Assembly: GCA_000711775.1 (NCBI GenBank)
Contig: ARYC01017644.1
Location: forward strand, 28,853-92,852
Origin: Oxytricha trifallax
Lineage: Eukaryota; Ciliophora; Spirotrichea; Sporadotrichida; Oxytrichidae
Direction: 5' to 3'
Length of the DNA stretch: 64,000 nucleotides
The notes below the pieces were generated by a model that saw nothing but the letters and a program-made list of their open reading frames with translations, was not told the DNA's origin and did no database searches. The position numbers and the translations under genes are program-made. Each line of letters opens with the position of its first letter. The stretch's first letter is position 1. This document shows, piece by piece, positions 24,801-37,226 of this stretch.

Positions 24801-27800
24801 TAACATTAAGCAAATATATAAGTACATTCTTTATAGATATATTTATTTGGCATTTTGAAACCTGCACTTGGTTTAGGAGTTTTAGTTGAAGTGGAAGTCT
24901 TAGGTACAGTAGTAGTTTCAGTAGTTTAAGGTGTCTCATTCGTTGAAAATAATCTCAATTATATCTAGTTTGATCTTAGAAGCAATGCTTTTGAGTGCTA
25001 AGACTTTGATTATATTTTTGCCAGCTACATCATTTTTCACTTAACTTTATTATAAAAATATTAAATATTTTCTAATTTATGATTATAATTAATGCTATTA
25101 GTCTGATCTCAATAATTGTTAAATCTTAGTTTTAATTATAAGTTAATTAATCTAAAATTAAATTAAATTCATTGTTTTAATTTCATAAATTATATATCAA
25201 GTGTGTAATCAATTTAATTTATATGAAAATTCTGGTACGTCTAAATCCTCATCAAATTTATTGATCTAAAAATGATTTTATTAATCTCTGGATAAATCAT
25301 CACTATAGTCACTCTCATTTATCTCATCGTTACTCATTTAACTTCTATTGTTAAATCTCATGCTATTATTTTATTTGGAAATTTGTAATTGATATAAAGA
25401 ATACTATGATTATTTATAATTAAATTACATTTTCAAATTAAAAAATCATGCTATTTTGGGTATTTTACCCAGATTTAGATAGTTGCTAAGCCATATTTTG
25501 CTATTATCTGCTAATTTATGAAACACCAGCCTTATTATTAGTTGATTTTTTGGCATATCCTGAGGAAGGTATAGGAGATTTATTTTAAGGTCTTGTAGAT
25601 TATTTCAGGTTTTAATCATCAATCATTATTATGTTTTGGAAATCTTTGGTAAAGTGGTAGTTTGGTAAACATTATAAATTAAAATAGTTAGATTCCAATA
25701 TAAAATTATGAAAACAATCAAATTACGAGAGTAAAATAGTTTACATTTTCAGAAACCTTTTTATTAGCTTAAAATGTAGATGTGGTTTTCTTGTAAATTT
25801 ATGATTGCGGCAGCTTTGAATTTATATTTTAGCTTGGCTAATGCTATCTACTTTAAGACACATTTTGCTACATCTGCTTTACCTCTCTGGCATTATTATT
25901 TTAAATCTTTTATTGTTATGAATACGTATTCAGAGCGGATTAAGTATTAATCTACACTTTTTAAGGCTATCTTAATTAGATGGAACTGGAAGACATTTAA
26001 GAATTATTAAACACTCCATATAGTTTCTATGCGTTTCTTAGGGGACTGCTAGAGTCTTCCCGATCTGGATCATATATAATATTCAGTTTTTGTTTAGAAT
26101 CATCAACATTTTCAATCTCGATAAGCCTGTTATTTGCTTGATTTAACTGATTCTTATTTTGTGAAGTATTTTACATGTTTCTTGATGAAAATTGTTTGTC
26201 TATGAGCTAATTTTACTTTTAGGTAAAATCGATTTATGCCTGAGATAAACTTTAATCATCAATTTTTAAATTTGAATTTAAGCCAGAGAAATTAATTCGC
26301 TTATTCTCAAATAACATCTATTAAGTGCTTTAAAAATCAAGTGATTATATAGTATCATTATTGAAATTCAAGTGATCAATTGTAGAGCCAAAGTTAATAT
26401 TTTGATTATTGACTTCTCTCTCTATAAATGATTATGAGAGCATAATATTTTCAAGTTTGACGTCTTAATTCAGCTAATTTTATAGTTTTTAAGAGTAAAA
26501 GTCCTTCAGTTATTGCCTCAATTTTTCCGAAACTTCGTGCTTATGTTTATAATCTTCACATTCTTTCATTAGCCTATTTATATAATCAATTGTCATTAAA
26601 CTAATCCTTACTTTTGATTTATGGCTTTGAATTAATCTAAAAGCTTGATAAGTTAATCCTTTTCTTAACTCAAATCATCCATTTTTCGCTGCTTAATTAC
26701 TAATTTGGTATTTTCGTATGTTAAATCTTCGATCATAGTTTCATAAAACTTAATTTTCTTGAGATATTCTTGCACACTTTCCTTTTGCTTTCTCTCAATC
26801 ATTAATTCCTATCAGAATGGTTATGAAAATCCAGAGTTTATGATAGCATTCTTACATTTTAAAGAGTATAGATTTGATGCTAAAGAAAGTCATTTTCAAT
26901 TTTCAAATCACTTGAGCCTTCTTCATCGTCGACATTTTACTTCTCACTTTTGTCTTTCTTTAATTAAACCTCCTCGCTTTTTTTAATTAACATCTCATCT
27001 AATCGATTTTTGAAGTCTGAATATTTCTGCTTTACCTGCTTATATCTTTCTTTAAATTATTGGGTTTGTTCCTCCTTGAGCTTAGCTTTATTTTTGTCTA
27101 TAAAATTTTTAATGATATAATTATTAAGAGGTAAGAGATTGTGTGAATGAGAGATTATTGGATAGACTCTTACATTCTTAGATATGAATGAGAGATTTCT
27201 CAATTTTTTCCTTTTAATCATTTTAAACATTTCGTGCTTCTTTGAGCTCATCTAGGAGTTTTTTGTTTTAATGAATCAGCAATTTATTCTTTTTATATTC
27301 CTCATAGATTCGCTAATTATGCCTCTCTTCATTTGCCAAGATTTCCAGCTGTAAACGTTTCATGTCAACTTTCAAAGGGATCTAACGTGGGACCCAACCT
27401 TGAACCATATTGTCGTTTTAGCTTTGATTTTAATTTGTCTAGGGTGTTGGGGCAATATTAAGAAGTTAAGCATGCGAGCTAGACTTGACTGTATTTGAGC
27501 TGGAAGATTGGATATCTCTGTTAATCAATTCAATTTGGGTTTTAAGGCTGTTTTAGTTTTGATTATTTGATGTCATCATAGAAAGCATTTGCTATTTCTA
27601 AGCCTCGCCCTCTGGAGTCTTTTTAGAGTTATAAGAGCTGCTCTAGTCTTCGTTTGTTTGTTCTGAGATTAAGGAGGGACAGTCAATCATAGGGCCAAAA
27701 CCTAAGAATTGTCGACTGGAACTTTAAGAATAATTTTAAGACAAGCGTTTTAGCTGATTAACATCAACTTCATTACCGAAGTGCTGCTTTATGTTGTTGA

Positions 27801-29375
27801 TTATGTCCTCCTATTTCTTTTACTCTTAAAATACATTTTAGGTAGAATTATTAAGTTAGTTAATGGGTGGCTGTTGTACATAAACTTAATTTTTTGCTTG
27901 GTTTTAGTCTTGTACTTAAATTCCAAGCATTTAAAAAATGGTTTCTATTTTACCATCAATTTCAACTTTTTCTACTTCACTCTACGAGCTAGATGAAGAG
28001 ACAATGGATTGATTTCTTTTCATTGTGAATATCTCAAGCAAATCATTTTACTGCTTTTAAACGATTTCAAGTAAATCTGCCATATCCTCTTGCTATTATA
28101 ATGCTTTACTGAACCTTCCTCCTTTTGAATTTCTCTACTAGAATTTGTTACTGTTCTAATAATCTGAATCTTCTTAAAATTCCATATCATCATCTTCATT
28201 TTCTTGATTTGACTAGCTCTGTGAATCAGAATGTTTCCTGCTTGAATTTACACTATCTGTGATTGTCTGCTCTTAAGAAGGGGGCTCTTCTTGAATTTGA
28301 TAAAAGTCTCCATATCTCTTACTACTTTCACGCTTACTGTTCGCTCTTGAGCTTTTTTTCTTGCTAGAATTTCTTCTTGGCATGTCTTAATCACAATTTA
28401 TTAATTAAAATGATATTTTTCATGATATAAGATGAATTATCACTTTAGTCACTCTTAACTGTGAGACTATTTTTCTAGGAATTATTTTTGCTTGTGCTTC
28501 TACTACTCTTTGAATCAGGATCGCTGTCACTAATAATTGATGAGGACCCACTACTTGATTCTTCTCTAACGATATCAAAACCCGATTTTTAATTATTTAA
28601 AACTGACTATCTCTTGCCGAACGTGCTATCTCTATTTTATATTTTCTGAGATTAGCTATTTCTGTTACAATTTTAAAAATATTTTCTGTAGAAATTCATA
28701 AATATATAGCTTAATAATAGAATTTTATTTTTATACCATCACTACTTTTGCTCTGACTTTAGCTTTATAGAATACTTCCACGTTTACCATCATTTGGATT
28801 TGCCATTTTTGAAAATCTCCCAGTTTCTCTAGAACTTTAATCTTTATCATTTCTTTAACTATCTTCATCCTCACTGTTTTATTTATCTATAAGTCCTAAT
28901 TTCTCAATGTCGCTGAACCTCACAGATTATTTAGGTTGCTTAAGATTTTAAGTATTTTATACACTTTCTATGGTTGAAATTCTCTTCATTTATTAGCGAA
29001 TTGAAGATTTTCTAGGCTAGAAAGGAGAGTTGGAACTCTTCCGAGATTAATCATCACTCTGTTACTCAATTAAATAATCAATTGATATATTACAGATATG
29101 ATTTCTATTAAAAATATTCTAAATTCTTCTTAATTAAATAAATTTTACTGGCCTTTCTTACTTGGAGAGCTAGCTTATTTAGCTAAGGCCAATAAACTTT
29201 CCGCTCCTACGCTCGACTGCCTCTTATAAGAATTAGAGTAGGGGTCCATAAGAGTAGGATAAAAATTTACTTAAGAAAGTTCCTAATTTTCTTTGTGTAG
29301 AACTAGATTATATTTCAGAGTCACTTTTTTGCTGAAATGTTTGAAAGTAGGCAAAATAGACACTGGAGGCTGCAT
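21864..29375 (-). CDS. Giant Ser/Gln-rich coiled-coil protein, with many IESs
   Basis: Start ATG 29375 (MQPPVSILPTFKHFSKKVTL); stop TGA 21864-21866 after KKQEKELKKQGFI. Not recognised. The N-terminal third is low complexity and Ser/Arg/Asp-rich (SSSGSSSIISDSDPDSKSS; RNSSKKKSSRANSKRESS). The middle is coiled coil (RLQLEILANEERHNQRIYEE; IKFYETMIEDLTYENTKLV). Another disordered stretch with KPSAGFKMPNK and GETIIGFRPKGNVDIF follows. The C-terminal part is long and helical (AAKRRERLDQEHGINREEW; LTYMLLKNGTPDQEVLVDEA; VNKFVSDRQGIQQRILNDIK), suggesting a scaffold, perhaps basal-body or cytoskeletal (inference only). One IES is pinned (25368-25455) and many more are evident from frame changes. I saw no in-frame TGA that must end the gene midway, but a split into two genes is not excluded. 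It ends 233 bp upstream of the TFIP11-like start, same strand. Confidence 0.55.
25368..25455. other. IES, 88 bp, pointer TCATGCTATT
   Basis: The 10-bp repeat at 25358-25367 and 25446-25455 joins NTQNSM to RFNNRSQMSNDE in frame on the minus strand. Confidence 0.82.
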
Positions 29376-29565
29376 GTTTAATTTTCTATAAATTTATATT
29401 AATTTTAAAATTGACTTAAATTTTCATATTCTCTGTTTTTTAAATTGCTTTATTGACTAAATAGTCTTGAAACTTCAACTTGATTAAGTTACAAATAAAG
29501 TGAAATTTAAGAAATAAAAGTAATTATTTTAGTTTTTTTAAACTTAAATTAGAATAAGTATCAAA

Positions 29566-31690
29566 ATGTCTATCTATAATGGATTTGGAACCAGGTAGTA
29601 GGAGGCTACCTATAATAAAGCTTTATATAACACAATATTCTTGCTTTAACTTAGAATTTCTAAACTTTTCAAAGGAGGTAAGTCAATGATACTTTTATTA
29701 TACAATACAAGTAATTCTTATCCAATTATTTTAGAGAAATTTGACGACATAAAGTTTGGAAAAGTTCTAACTAAATTATATGCAAGGCTGTTCACTATGG
29801 AGGGTGTAAAATATTTACCACCCAAATATTCTTACGCTTTGAAAGATTTGGCAGAATTTTTGGGAATTTTTGAAATTACGGAAGACTAAATTAAAAAACG
29901 TGGCGGGGGTGAGTTTTCTGACACTTCCTCGAATATTTCTTATGTAACGTAAAGTGCCTTCAAACCCAAGATAAGTCAATTAGATGTGATCAGGGAGCAC
30001 GTGACTTTAAAAGAAGAGGAGGAAGACGATGGTGACTAAACTGGTGAGACTATTGGAAAACGTGCTCAGAGAGGTAGTAACAAACTCGTTGAGAATCGGT
30101 GATTTGACTCATAACTCTCTAATAATACTTCAGTTACCTCAAACACCCTGGCTTTAAATCAAAGCATGATTTCAAATGGATCTCAAGTTCTCTAAAGCAA
30201 CAATAATCCCAATTAGGGAGTTATTGGGAATTCAGGGCAACCTGGAGTTCACATAACTCAACACGGATAAAATATAATGAGAAATAGTGAGCCTGTGGGT
30301 TAAATGAGTAGTAGAAATAAAAGTGGTCAGAGAAACAACAGCTAGAAGTAATTTAATAGTTAAGGGGGAATAAATGGTACCATTATGAGTAAGCAAGCTT
30401 ATACTTCTAAGAATCAAGGTAGATCTTAACAGCCACCACAATTCTAAAATGAAAGTTCAAGTTTAGTAAGATTGCCGCCTGGAATTAGACAAAACCCAAA
30501 TAATTTGATAGAATCCTAATTGAATGATAGTCAGAGTAAAATCAATAACTAAACTGGTCATGATCGGACTACTATACATAATAATATAATAATCAATATT
30601 AATAATAATTAGGCTAACGCAAACGCTCTAGCTGAGAGAAGAAAAAGTCCCTCAATGTAAAGTGATAGAGGTGTAAACTCAAGCAGAGTTAGAGATTTAT
30701 AATAAGTTCAAGTTCAACTTACCAATGAAAAAATGAAAATGCGCCGCACAGATAACGAGTTCCGCAATTCCTCACATAATTCTTAGTAAATAAGATAGCA
30801 GCAGTAGTAGCTGCAATAATAATAGTAGTAGTAGTAATAGAATTACCCTATGGATCTGAATGGAAGCTAAATTCGTGAAAATTCCTAGCATAGTTTAACA
30901 AGAAAGAATATCAGAATGGGTTCGGTGATTCAAAATGCAGGGTAGCGTTCAATTACAGTCAATAGAAGCACTCAAAAAATGAACACAAATAACAACTCTC
31001 ATTATTCAAACCAGCAACACTAAGAGAAGAAAGCTCAATTGAAATAGTAGTATAATAGCATATCTTATGGGCAGCCATTGATGCCTTAATAAAATTAGAT
31101 TCCTTTGAGAATGTCAACGAATACTACAACTACTAATAATCAGAATAATAATAATATCGGAGTTACATTGGATGATACTGATAATACCTCTAACTTTCTG
31201 GATCTTTCGCAAATCGATGACTAGAGCAATATCTTTTATAATGAGTGATCTATATTTTTCTTAATTACTTTAAAAGATTACGATTTCTCTTTTCTTAGCT
31301 GTGTTAATAATCCCTAATTAAATATCAATCTAGATACAACTAAGTTAGATAATCCCCTGAATTAAAGCTACCAAACTTAAAACACTCAAAATTAAAGAAA
31401 AAATCATTCCAATAGCACTTTGGGGAGTCCGACAAGAGCAAATGAACTCTACCATAATCAAAGGTATTTAATTTTTAAAGTTTTATTTTATACAATGATT
31501 TAATTTTACTTGTGATTATAGTTTCGAGAGGAAATAGCCGTCGAGCAATTTGAATAATAGCATGGCAGCGATTTATTAACAAAATCCTAGAGCTCCCAAG
31601 CGTGGAGCACCTAAGAGTAATAATAGAATGAAAAGCGAAAATTTTAGTAACTCATAGAATACATCTATGAACAGAGAGATTCAATATTGA
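29566..31690 (+). CDS. Q/N-rich protein with short folded N-terminal domain, 631 residues
   Basis: Exons 29566-29677, 29735-30073, 30134-31244, 31299-31463 and 31522-31690 sum to 1896 nt. Introns are 57, 60, 54 and 58 nt, all GT-AG. The first 100 residues look folded (ALYNTIFLLQLRISKLFKGE; KVLTKLYARLFTMEGVKYLP; YALKDLAEFLGIF). The rest is disordered, rich in Asn, Gln and Ser, with a polyglutamine run (30795-30839) written in CAG, CAA, TAG and TAA codons, and a basic C-terminal patch (PRAPKRGAPKSNNRMK). Prion-like or condensate-forming low complexity is an inference. No known family is recognised. No IES is needed in this gene, unlike its neighbours. Confidence 0.85.
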
Positions 31691-32085
31691 TGAATTTGTT
31701 TATAAAATGGCGAATTTGTTTTTATATAATTAAAAAAATATAATAAAAACAATTGCATAAATTATGCAATATTAGCAGTAGCAGAATTAATTCACTATAA
31801 ATCAGAGTGCATATGCACCATATTAATAAAAATTCGTTAATGGTTCTAAAAACAGCAAATTTATCATTTAAAGATGATAAAAACAGTTGTGAAATATTTC
31901 AAACCCTTAGATATAATATATTACAATTATTTAACAAGAATTGAACCTATTTATAGTTAATATAAAGATTTATCGTAATAGATTTTTTCAATTGAAATAA
32001 TTGTTTAATACCAAAATGCTTTCTCAAATAAATTTCCATAATAATTGAATTTGATAAGGTATTAAATAAATAATTAAATTTTTTG
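31691..32085. other. AT-rich convergent intergenic spacer
   Basis: It lies between the stop codons of two convergent genes. Nothing is seen beyond AT-rich sequence and scattered short ORFs. Confidence 0.4.
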
Positions 32086-35000
32086 TCACTTCATTTTTAG
32101 GTATTTATATTTTAAGCGAGATTTCAATCTCTTTACAATTAATTAATTCATTGTCCATTTTAAATATTGCTACTGGTTTGAGAGTAATCTTGACTATTCC
32201 TTAAGCTGCTCTGATTTTAACTAATATTTGCTTATATCATCATTTTGAGTTTAAATTTCAAATCTGGGAATCTTTCCATAATTTAATCCCATTCAGTTAT
32301 TAAGTTTGATATGTATTCTTCACCCAGTTATTCTTGCCCTATTATTTGATAAATTTGTAGTATGTTATGGGAAATATTTAGGATAAGTTATCTTTAAGAT
32401 AAATCACTTAAAGTGTCTTAGTAATATAAGATTTAATAATACATATTTGGATTCTATATTAAATGTAAGAAACATAAAATTAGTGAGTTAAATCTTTAGT
32501 TGCAGTTATAGTTTTTTGGATAGCTAACTCAGCTAATTGCTAGAAATTCTATTGATTTTAATTGCTTTATATCAAGTTAATGGATGATTATTCGGCAGTT
32601 TGCCTCAACATAGATTATTAAGAATTGTTGCTCATATCTTGAAATGAATATGGTTTAAAACTCTAATGCTATTTTTAGTATTACTAGATCTTAGTCTAAT
32701 TTATGTTGTGAAAGTTTGGACTCACTTCCTTCGTGCTTAAACTTTAGTTTTATTGATATTCCAAAGCGGTATTGTTTTAATTTTGAGATATCTAATATAC
32801 AATTTCATCTCTCTGTTAAGAGAGTACACTATTCATTTGACATTGATAGAAATACAGTGCTTCTTAGTAAAATTGCATATTGTGATAGCAAGACGCTATT
32901 TCATAGAAGATATTTCTCGATTTTATCAATCTCTCTGATTGTATTTGTGAAAAATCTTAAATTGCATCTTGGTATCTATGAATGTTTTTTAGGATCATAC
33001 CTCTTTACAGGAGAGATTTTTCATGATTAACTTTTATTTGTAGGGCTCTAAGAAAATAAATCAAAATCACAATAAATTATTCTTACTCGTTTATTGAATC
33101 CAAAGCTAAATTTATGTCATAGTATTTATTCGCTTAATCAGTATTCATGTATAATAAGTTTTTATTAAAACAAAATAAAACAATCTCTTATATTTTTCAT
33201 TATATTATAAAACTGCGACTTAAGTGCATAATATTTGAAGTTTCTGATCGCAGCCTAACTAGTCTCAACACTCAAAATAACTTTATGAACATTTTCATAG
33301 TCTTTTAGTTTCATATAGCATTTAGCTATTAACAATACAGTCTAAATTAAATTTATATTTTATTTTTATATTTTACTCTGAAAGTTTAAAAGAGAGAGTT
33401 TGGGTCATCGTAATCTATTTTATCTAAGATAATTTCACATTGATTTATTGCTTCTCTAAATTCAAGGAGTTTGTATAATTAAGTTGAAAAAAATTGTATT
33501 CATAAAAATTTTATCAAATATTACTTATTAAATAATTTAAAATAATTATAGATGCACTTAGCTTGGTAGTATAATGCTAGAATATAGTCTTGGAGTGTGA
33601 ATTGATTGAAGTCAAACACTTGCTAATTCTAAGTTGTTTTATTAACATATTCTTAATACTACTTTATGTAACAAGTCATCTGTTAAAGTGAACAGTTGTA
33701 GTCTCGTTCTTTAAACTTGCATATTCCTCTATAGAAAGAAGTTTAAGCATATTTAAAAAAAAAACATTAAAGCTTACAAGTAAAGTTAGGCAATAGGTTA
33801 ATTAGGGTTTAGAACCAATGATTACTCCAAGTCTTGAAGAGCTTGTTCAATATACTTAAGTCATTAATAAACTATGATTAAATAACTAGAAAATAGAAAT
33901 TATTAAAATTAGGAAATAATAAAAGTCTGAAGTTAATAAGACCTCTCAAAAAGAAAGCTTATTATTTGGATAGTTACTTATATGAACTTCTGGAAATATG
34001 TTGGTTTACGATATTTAAGCAATCAGAAAACTACTTCTTGTTATAAAATAAAAAATTAAAAGAATTCAGATATTTAATTATAATCATTTAAAGATATCTC
34101 TAAAATAGCTTACTACTTCCATCTTTAACTTATTAGCTTTTATTTATAGGACTAAATATTTTACTCTGGTTAATCTTAGGAGAAGCATAATTTTAGCTCG
34201 GCGAGATACTTCTCAAAGGCCCATCTTAAGTTGAAAATAACAATTTATTACTTTATTAACTTAACACTAAGGGTTTTGAATTTGACTGAGCAGGTTGTCT
34301 ATTATCAACAGTTTTTGTTATCATTTTATATTCAGCTTGTTTTCTTTTTTGCACAATAGTTAATGGAGAAAACAGTTTTTTAGTATTTTAGCTATTGTTG
34401 CTTAAAGCTCTATTTTTAATGTTCTAAGAATTTCCCACGCTTTACTTGCCAATTGAGCTATTTCTAAAGTTTGAGGTTGGTCTACTGTTTGTATTAGATT
34501 GTACTCCATATTTATTCTTTTGAGTGCTGACAAACATTTTAAGCCTATCCTCTCTGTGTTAAGAATTGGAGGTGTTTCTATTAGGCTAAGGACTAACAGT
34601 GTTCAATCGTCGCCTTTGTCTCAAGAATTCATCTATTTTCACACTAATGACTTGAATGTCTTATGTAGATTTTTATTAAGTTGGCTCTTTTGTTGATAAT
34701 TTATTCACAGTAGTAAATTACTTTTATGATTAAGTTTGATTTGAGATCCCCTTAGAGTTTAGAGTCTTTTATGTTTTTGGGACTAGCTAAGATTTTTAAC
34801 CACTCTTGTTGATTTTATTGTTAATTTGATAATTGATAACTTTGACACCTTAGTTGATAGCAGAAACTTTTGGAGAGGTTGGTTTATATTAAACTCTTGA
34901 AGTATTCTAACTTATTTACTGTGAACTTGAGCTTTTACTAAGAGAAGTTGAAGCTGAAGGTTTAAATTACAATTAAAAAAAGTTTTTGAACTTTGCTAAA

Positions 35001-36808
35001 CTGTTTCATGATACTAACTGATGACATATTCTTGAAAGATACATTGAAATTAGAATTCTAATTATAAGAAACTCTGCTATTGTTTTGACTCGTACTCATA
35101 GGTGTGATACTTGATACTTCCCCTGATGAAATAATTTCTTTCTAAAAGTGCTCTTGATATTGGTTCTCTTTCATTTACTTGTAAGATTTCACTGTCCTCT
35201 TTTGTCTTATTTTATCATTTTCAACGGTAATCTGTTTCGATGGATTGAGGTAAAGCTTTTTAATCATTTGAGAATTTTGAGAGTTAAGGTTGCTAAACTA
35301 TTTTTGCCTCTCTTAAGGAGGAGACTTCTTTCTTATGATCATTTGGGTTAAATCTTGAATAACTCTATTTTAATTTTCTTTTGATCTTTACCTATCTCTT
35401 ATCTTTTACTGCTTCATATCATCTTCTATATCAGACAGTCTAATAACTTAATTAGAATTCTCTTGGTTTATGTTTTCATTAGGGGTTTGAAGTTTGATCT
35501 CTCCTCTAAAAGATATTGGAGATTGTAGACTATCTCTCATGTTATATTAGTTTTGAAAATTAATCTAACTAAGAGGTGATTAGGCAACTTGCACTTTATT
35601 GAAAAACTTCCTGTAGTCATTTTAACCTTCAGCAAGCCCACTTGTAGGTCTTGAGATAGATTATGACTTATTATCACTGAGCATTTCTTGAGATTGCAAT
35701 AGGATCTATGGCACAGGGCTCTTCATGTAACTCTTCTCATTGAAATCTTTGTTTGAGAACGATCTCATAAAATCAGTTGAAGTTCTCAATCTCGATAAAG
35801 AACTCACATGATTGAGCCTTCGACTGTTTTAAGCGCTAACTTCTGCATCCAGAGCATAAGTATAATCATCGAGAGCTTTCGAAAAGTTCCCTCTTTGATT
35901 TTCACAAGCAGCTAAACTATAAGCTGGCTTGAGATTAGAAGGGTCGTAGTCCATAGATTTTTAGAAGTATACCACAGCGATGTCTAGTAATTCTTATTTT
36001 TAAGATATAACTCCCTTTTAATAGTAAATCTGGGATAGTATTGGGTTCGTTAAGTATTATTTATCGCCAAGAAGGAGTTCTTCAAGCATTATGTTTGCAT
36101 TAAAAATAAATATTTATTAAGAGCATCTTAAAGCATATCACTTCTTATCATGAAATTGATTCTCTTCAAGTTTTAATTAATCCCGTTAGATTTTGGAGAT
36201 AAATTGTAAATATTAAGTCCATCAAAAGTCGAAGTTGTCATTGTTGTAGTATTTGATAATATAGAACGACTCATTTATCGCTTCATTTGCTAGCTTTATT
36301 ACTGTTAAGAATTTATCTATTGTTATAGTAATATAATTTGCTGCTCTTGCTGTTCTTTTTCATATTATCTAAGAAATTTCTGTCTTCTTTCATTATTTTC
36401 TTTAGAGCAATTGACTGGAGTACAAGACTCTTCATGCAAATTGAATTGAAGTCTTTAATTTTCAAAGAATTTATCACATATCATTTTGTCACTTTTCCTC
36501 TTCTCTGATTGCATCATGAAATCTTTCAAATCAATTCTTATTTCTTAAGGCTTCTCAAATTTTTATGAGCATTAATTTTAAATTTGAGTGTTTTGACTAT
36601 TTTCATAATTGATTGGTTGTACACCACACTCCTCTATATTGTAGTTTTAAGGGGATGAAGCTATTGATGTCAGCTAAGCGCTTAATAAAGTATCAAGTAT
36701 GTTTGGATGCTCAGATAAATCCTGGCATTTTTCTTGATAATTTTGTTGGATGTTTATGTAGTTCTTATTTGAAGTAGCATTTTAAGCCAATTCATACTTA
36801 TTTGCCAT
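32086..36808 (-). CDS. TPR-repeat protein with long disordered N-terminus and linker
   Basis: ATG 36808 starts MANKYELAQNATSNKNYI; TGA is at 32086-32088. A Gln-rich N-terminal region of about 220 residues includes KFLRQYEKEQQEQQI. Then TPR-like helices: a first block near 35850-36070 (QELLDIAVVYFQKSMDYDPS; PAYSLAACENQRGNFSKALD), a long Ser-rich linker (RRLNHVSSLSRLRTS), and a second block at 32800-33900 (ALQDLEQSLVLNPNQPIAQL; YILALYYQAKCIYNY; TVLLIAKCYMKLKDYENVHK; ILYEIASCYHNMQFYQEAL). TPRs mediate protein-protein contacts, common in intraflagellar-transport and ciliary proteins, but no orthologue is asserted. Several IESs are implied by frame changes. One candidate IES of 11 bp near 36105 would join LNKYLFLM to LEELLLGDKQYL. 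Confidence 0.75.
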
Positions 36809-37226
36809 GTTCTGTGGCTGTCTTGGTGATTGGAAAGAGTCTTGTTAATATTCTTAAACTTTTAAGGGCAAGTCATAATGCTTCCTTTAATACTTAAAAA
36901 ACTACAGATTTATTGTTCAATTAAGTTAACATAAAATCATGTGAAAACATTATGAAAAGAATACATTTAACTTAATACTAGTCACTTTAGAGCAATGATA
37001 AATATTTGGCAGTATTCATATTTTAACGTATTAATATTTATAATATAAGTTAGTATTAATATTAAGCTAAGAATTGATTAATTAAATAAATCACATATTT
37101 TAGAAATATTAAGAAAATTAATAGGGTAGTAGTTTGTAAATTTTATTACTATTAATAAGACTAAATTATATAATAAAATAAAATACATCATATTCACTTT
37201 TAAAATTATTTATAATAAGTTTATTA
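36809..37226. other. AT-rich spacer between divergent genes
   Basis: It is bounded by ATG codons of the TPR gene (-) and the next gene (+). No coding potential was seen beyond possible upstream extension of the TPR gene to about 36890. Confidence 0.4.
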
